This document shows positions 12,296-13,080 of a stretch of DNA of 13,080 nt, piece by piece. The stretch covers positions 4,937-18,016 of the forward strand of contig DCIP01000163.1 in NCBI GenBank assembly GCA_002317115.1, read 5' to 3'. Made by a program: the position numbers and the translations under genes. Source of the stretch: Candidatus Scybalocola fimicaballi (lineage in GTDB: Bacteria; Bacteroidota; Bacteroidia; Bacteroidales; Paludibacteraceae). Each line of letters opens with the position of its first letter. Within the stretch, counting starts at the first letter, position 1. Under the pieces are notes generated by a model. It saw nothing but the letters and a program-made list of their open reading frames with translations. It was not told the origin of the DNA and searched no databases.

Positions 12296-13080
12296 ATGAA
12301 TCCCGAGAACCGTACATATATCGCCATCGATTTGAAGTCGTTCTACGCTTCAGTGGAGTGTGTGGACAGAAGGCTTGACCCTCTGAACACCAACCTCGTC
12401 GTGGCTGATTCAAGCAGAACGGAGAAGACGATTTGCCTTGCGGTTAGTCCGTCGCTTAAATCATACGGTGTGGGAGGACGAGCACGATTGTTTGAGGTGG
12501 TGCAGAAGGTTCGTGAGGTCAATTATCAACGACAGATGAGAATCCCGTACGGACAGTTTATGGGCAAGACCTGGTGGAATCCAGATCTGATTGCTCATCC
12601 GGATTGGGCAGTCGATTATATTGTTGCTCCTCCACGTATGGCTCGCTATATGCAAGTGTCGGCACAGATATATTCCATCTACTTGAAATATATAGCACCT
12701 GAAGATATCCACGTCTACTCATGCGATGAGGTTTTCATGGATGTGACTGGCTATCTCTCGACCTATAAAATGACGCCTCATGAACTCGCCATGACTATGA
12801 TTCGTGATGTGTTGAAGACGACGGGAATCACTGCCACTGCAGGAATCGGCACTAATTTGTATCTATGCAAGGTGGCGATGGATATTGTGGCCAAACACAT
12901 GCCTGCAGATAAAGACGGAGTGCGAATCGCAGAACTTGATGAGAAAACATATCGTGAAAAACTGTGGAATCACAAACCGTTGACAAGTTTTTGGCGATGC
13001 GGAAAAGGAATTGCTGAGAAATTGGCAATGTATGGTATTGAGACCATGGGACAGATCGCCAGACTCTCAGTCAGAAATGA
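12296..13080 (+). CDS. Y-family (UmuC/DinB-like) translesion DNA polymerase, N-terminal part
   Basis: The gene runs off the window; 261 codons are visible. I translated it from ATG 12296. TYIAIDLKSFYASVE (7-21) carries the first catalytic Asp12 and the FYASVE steric region, and VYSCDEVFMDVTG (140-152) carries catalytic Asp144/Glu145. GITATAGIGTNLYLCKVAMD (177-196) is the palm/thumb junction, and TSFWRCGKGIAEKLAMYGI (230-248) is the start of the helix-hairpin-helix thumb. Between fingers and palm is an extra segment (about 78-120, KTWWNPD through PPRMARYM) absent from short DinB but present in the accessory Y-family polymerases of Firmicutes and Bacteroidota. Translesion synthesis past damaged bases is the expected role. 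No Shine-Dalgarno and no recognisable SOS box is seen; the upstream spacer is repeat-derived. The motif SCDE has Cys where SIDE is usual. Confidence 0.93.
   Translation, partial: MNPENRTYIAIDLKSFYASVECVDRRLDPLNTNLVVADSSRTEKTICLAVSPSLKSYGVGGRARLFEVVQKVREVNYQRQMRIPYGQFMGKTWWNPDLIAHPDWAVDYIVAPPRMARYMQVSAQIYSIYLKYIAPEDIHVYSCDEVFMDVTGYLSTYKMTPHELAMTMIRDVLKTTGITATAGIGTNLYLCKVAMDIVAKHMPADKDGVRIAELDEKTYREKLWNHKPLTSFWRCGKGIAEKLAMYGIETMGQIARLSVRN

Overview
The window looks like a chromosomal segment of a Bacteroidota bacterium, most likely order Bacteroidales (Prevotella/Bacteroides-like). The evidence is a perfect TAnnTTTG-type -7 promoter element before the first gene, weak or absent Shine-Dalgarno sequences, a tRNA without an encoded CCA tail, and HisH, HisF, YfhO and flippase proteins that resemble Bacteroidales versions. 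Species cannot be named from the sequence alone. Every gene I can support lies on the + strand.

Layout. (1) 1-316: the 3' part of a tRNA-Ser(GCU) with a strong intrinsic terminator, then an AT-rich intergenic region holding a short palindrome, a heptamer tandem repeat, a promoter and a 16-bp palindrome that abuts the next start codon. (2) 317-1687: hisH and hisF, the two subunits of imidazole-glycerol-phosphate synthase, without hisA or hisI beside them. (3) 1730-8830: a closely spaced four-gene set made of a membrane-anchored C45-type Ntn hydrolase/acyltransferase, a PaaK-like AMP-forming acyl-CoA ligase, a Wzx-type flippase and a YfhO-family polytopic membrane protein. This looks like an envelope or surface-glycoconjugate modification cassette, but its substrate cannot be read from the sequence. 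(4) 8881-12240: six very tightly packed genes, four of whose junctions overlap or nearly overlap. They encode an iron-sulfur-flavoprotein-like NAD(P)H:FMN reductase, a 60-residue Cys-rich protein, a HAD-family hydrolase, a 68-residue HARE-HTH-like protein, a flavoredoxin-like flavin reductase and an MFS transporter. It reads as a redox/export module of unknown substrate. (5) 12296-end: the first 261 codons of a Y-family (UmuC/DinB-like) translesion DNA polymerase that runs off the window.

Between these blocks sit three related but diverged imperfect palindromes (about 1695-1719, 8837-8865, 12237-12264), each starting GTAG-A/G-GG-like and folding back on itself. They resemble REP-type dispersed palindromes. 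Each marks a border between functional blocks, and one supplies the stop codon of the MFS gene.

The most interesting biology is the pairing of a PaaK-like carboxylate:CoA ligase with a C45 acyltransferase-like enzyme, the same two enzyme classes that finish penicillin side-chain exchange in fungi, here next to a flippase and a YfhO protein. The compact flavin/Cys-rich/HAD/HARE-HTH/MFS operon is the second candidate for an uncharacterised system. No CRISPR array, insertion sequence or integrase is visible.
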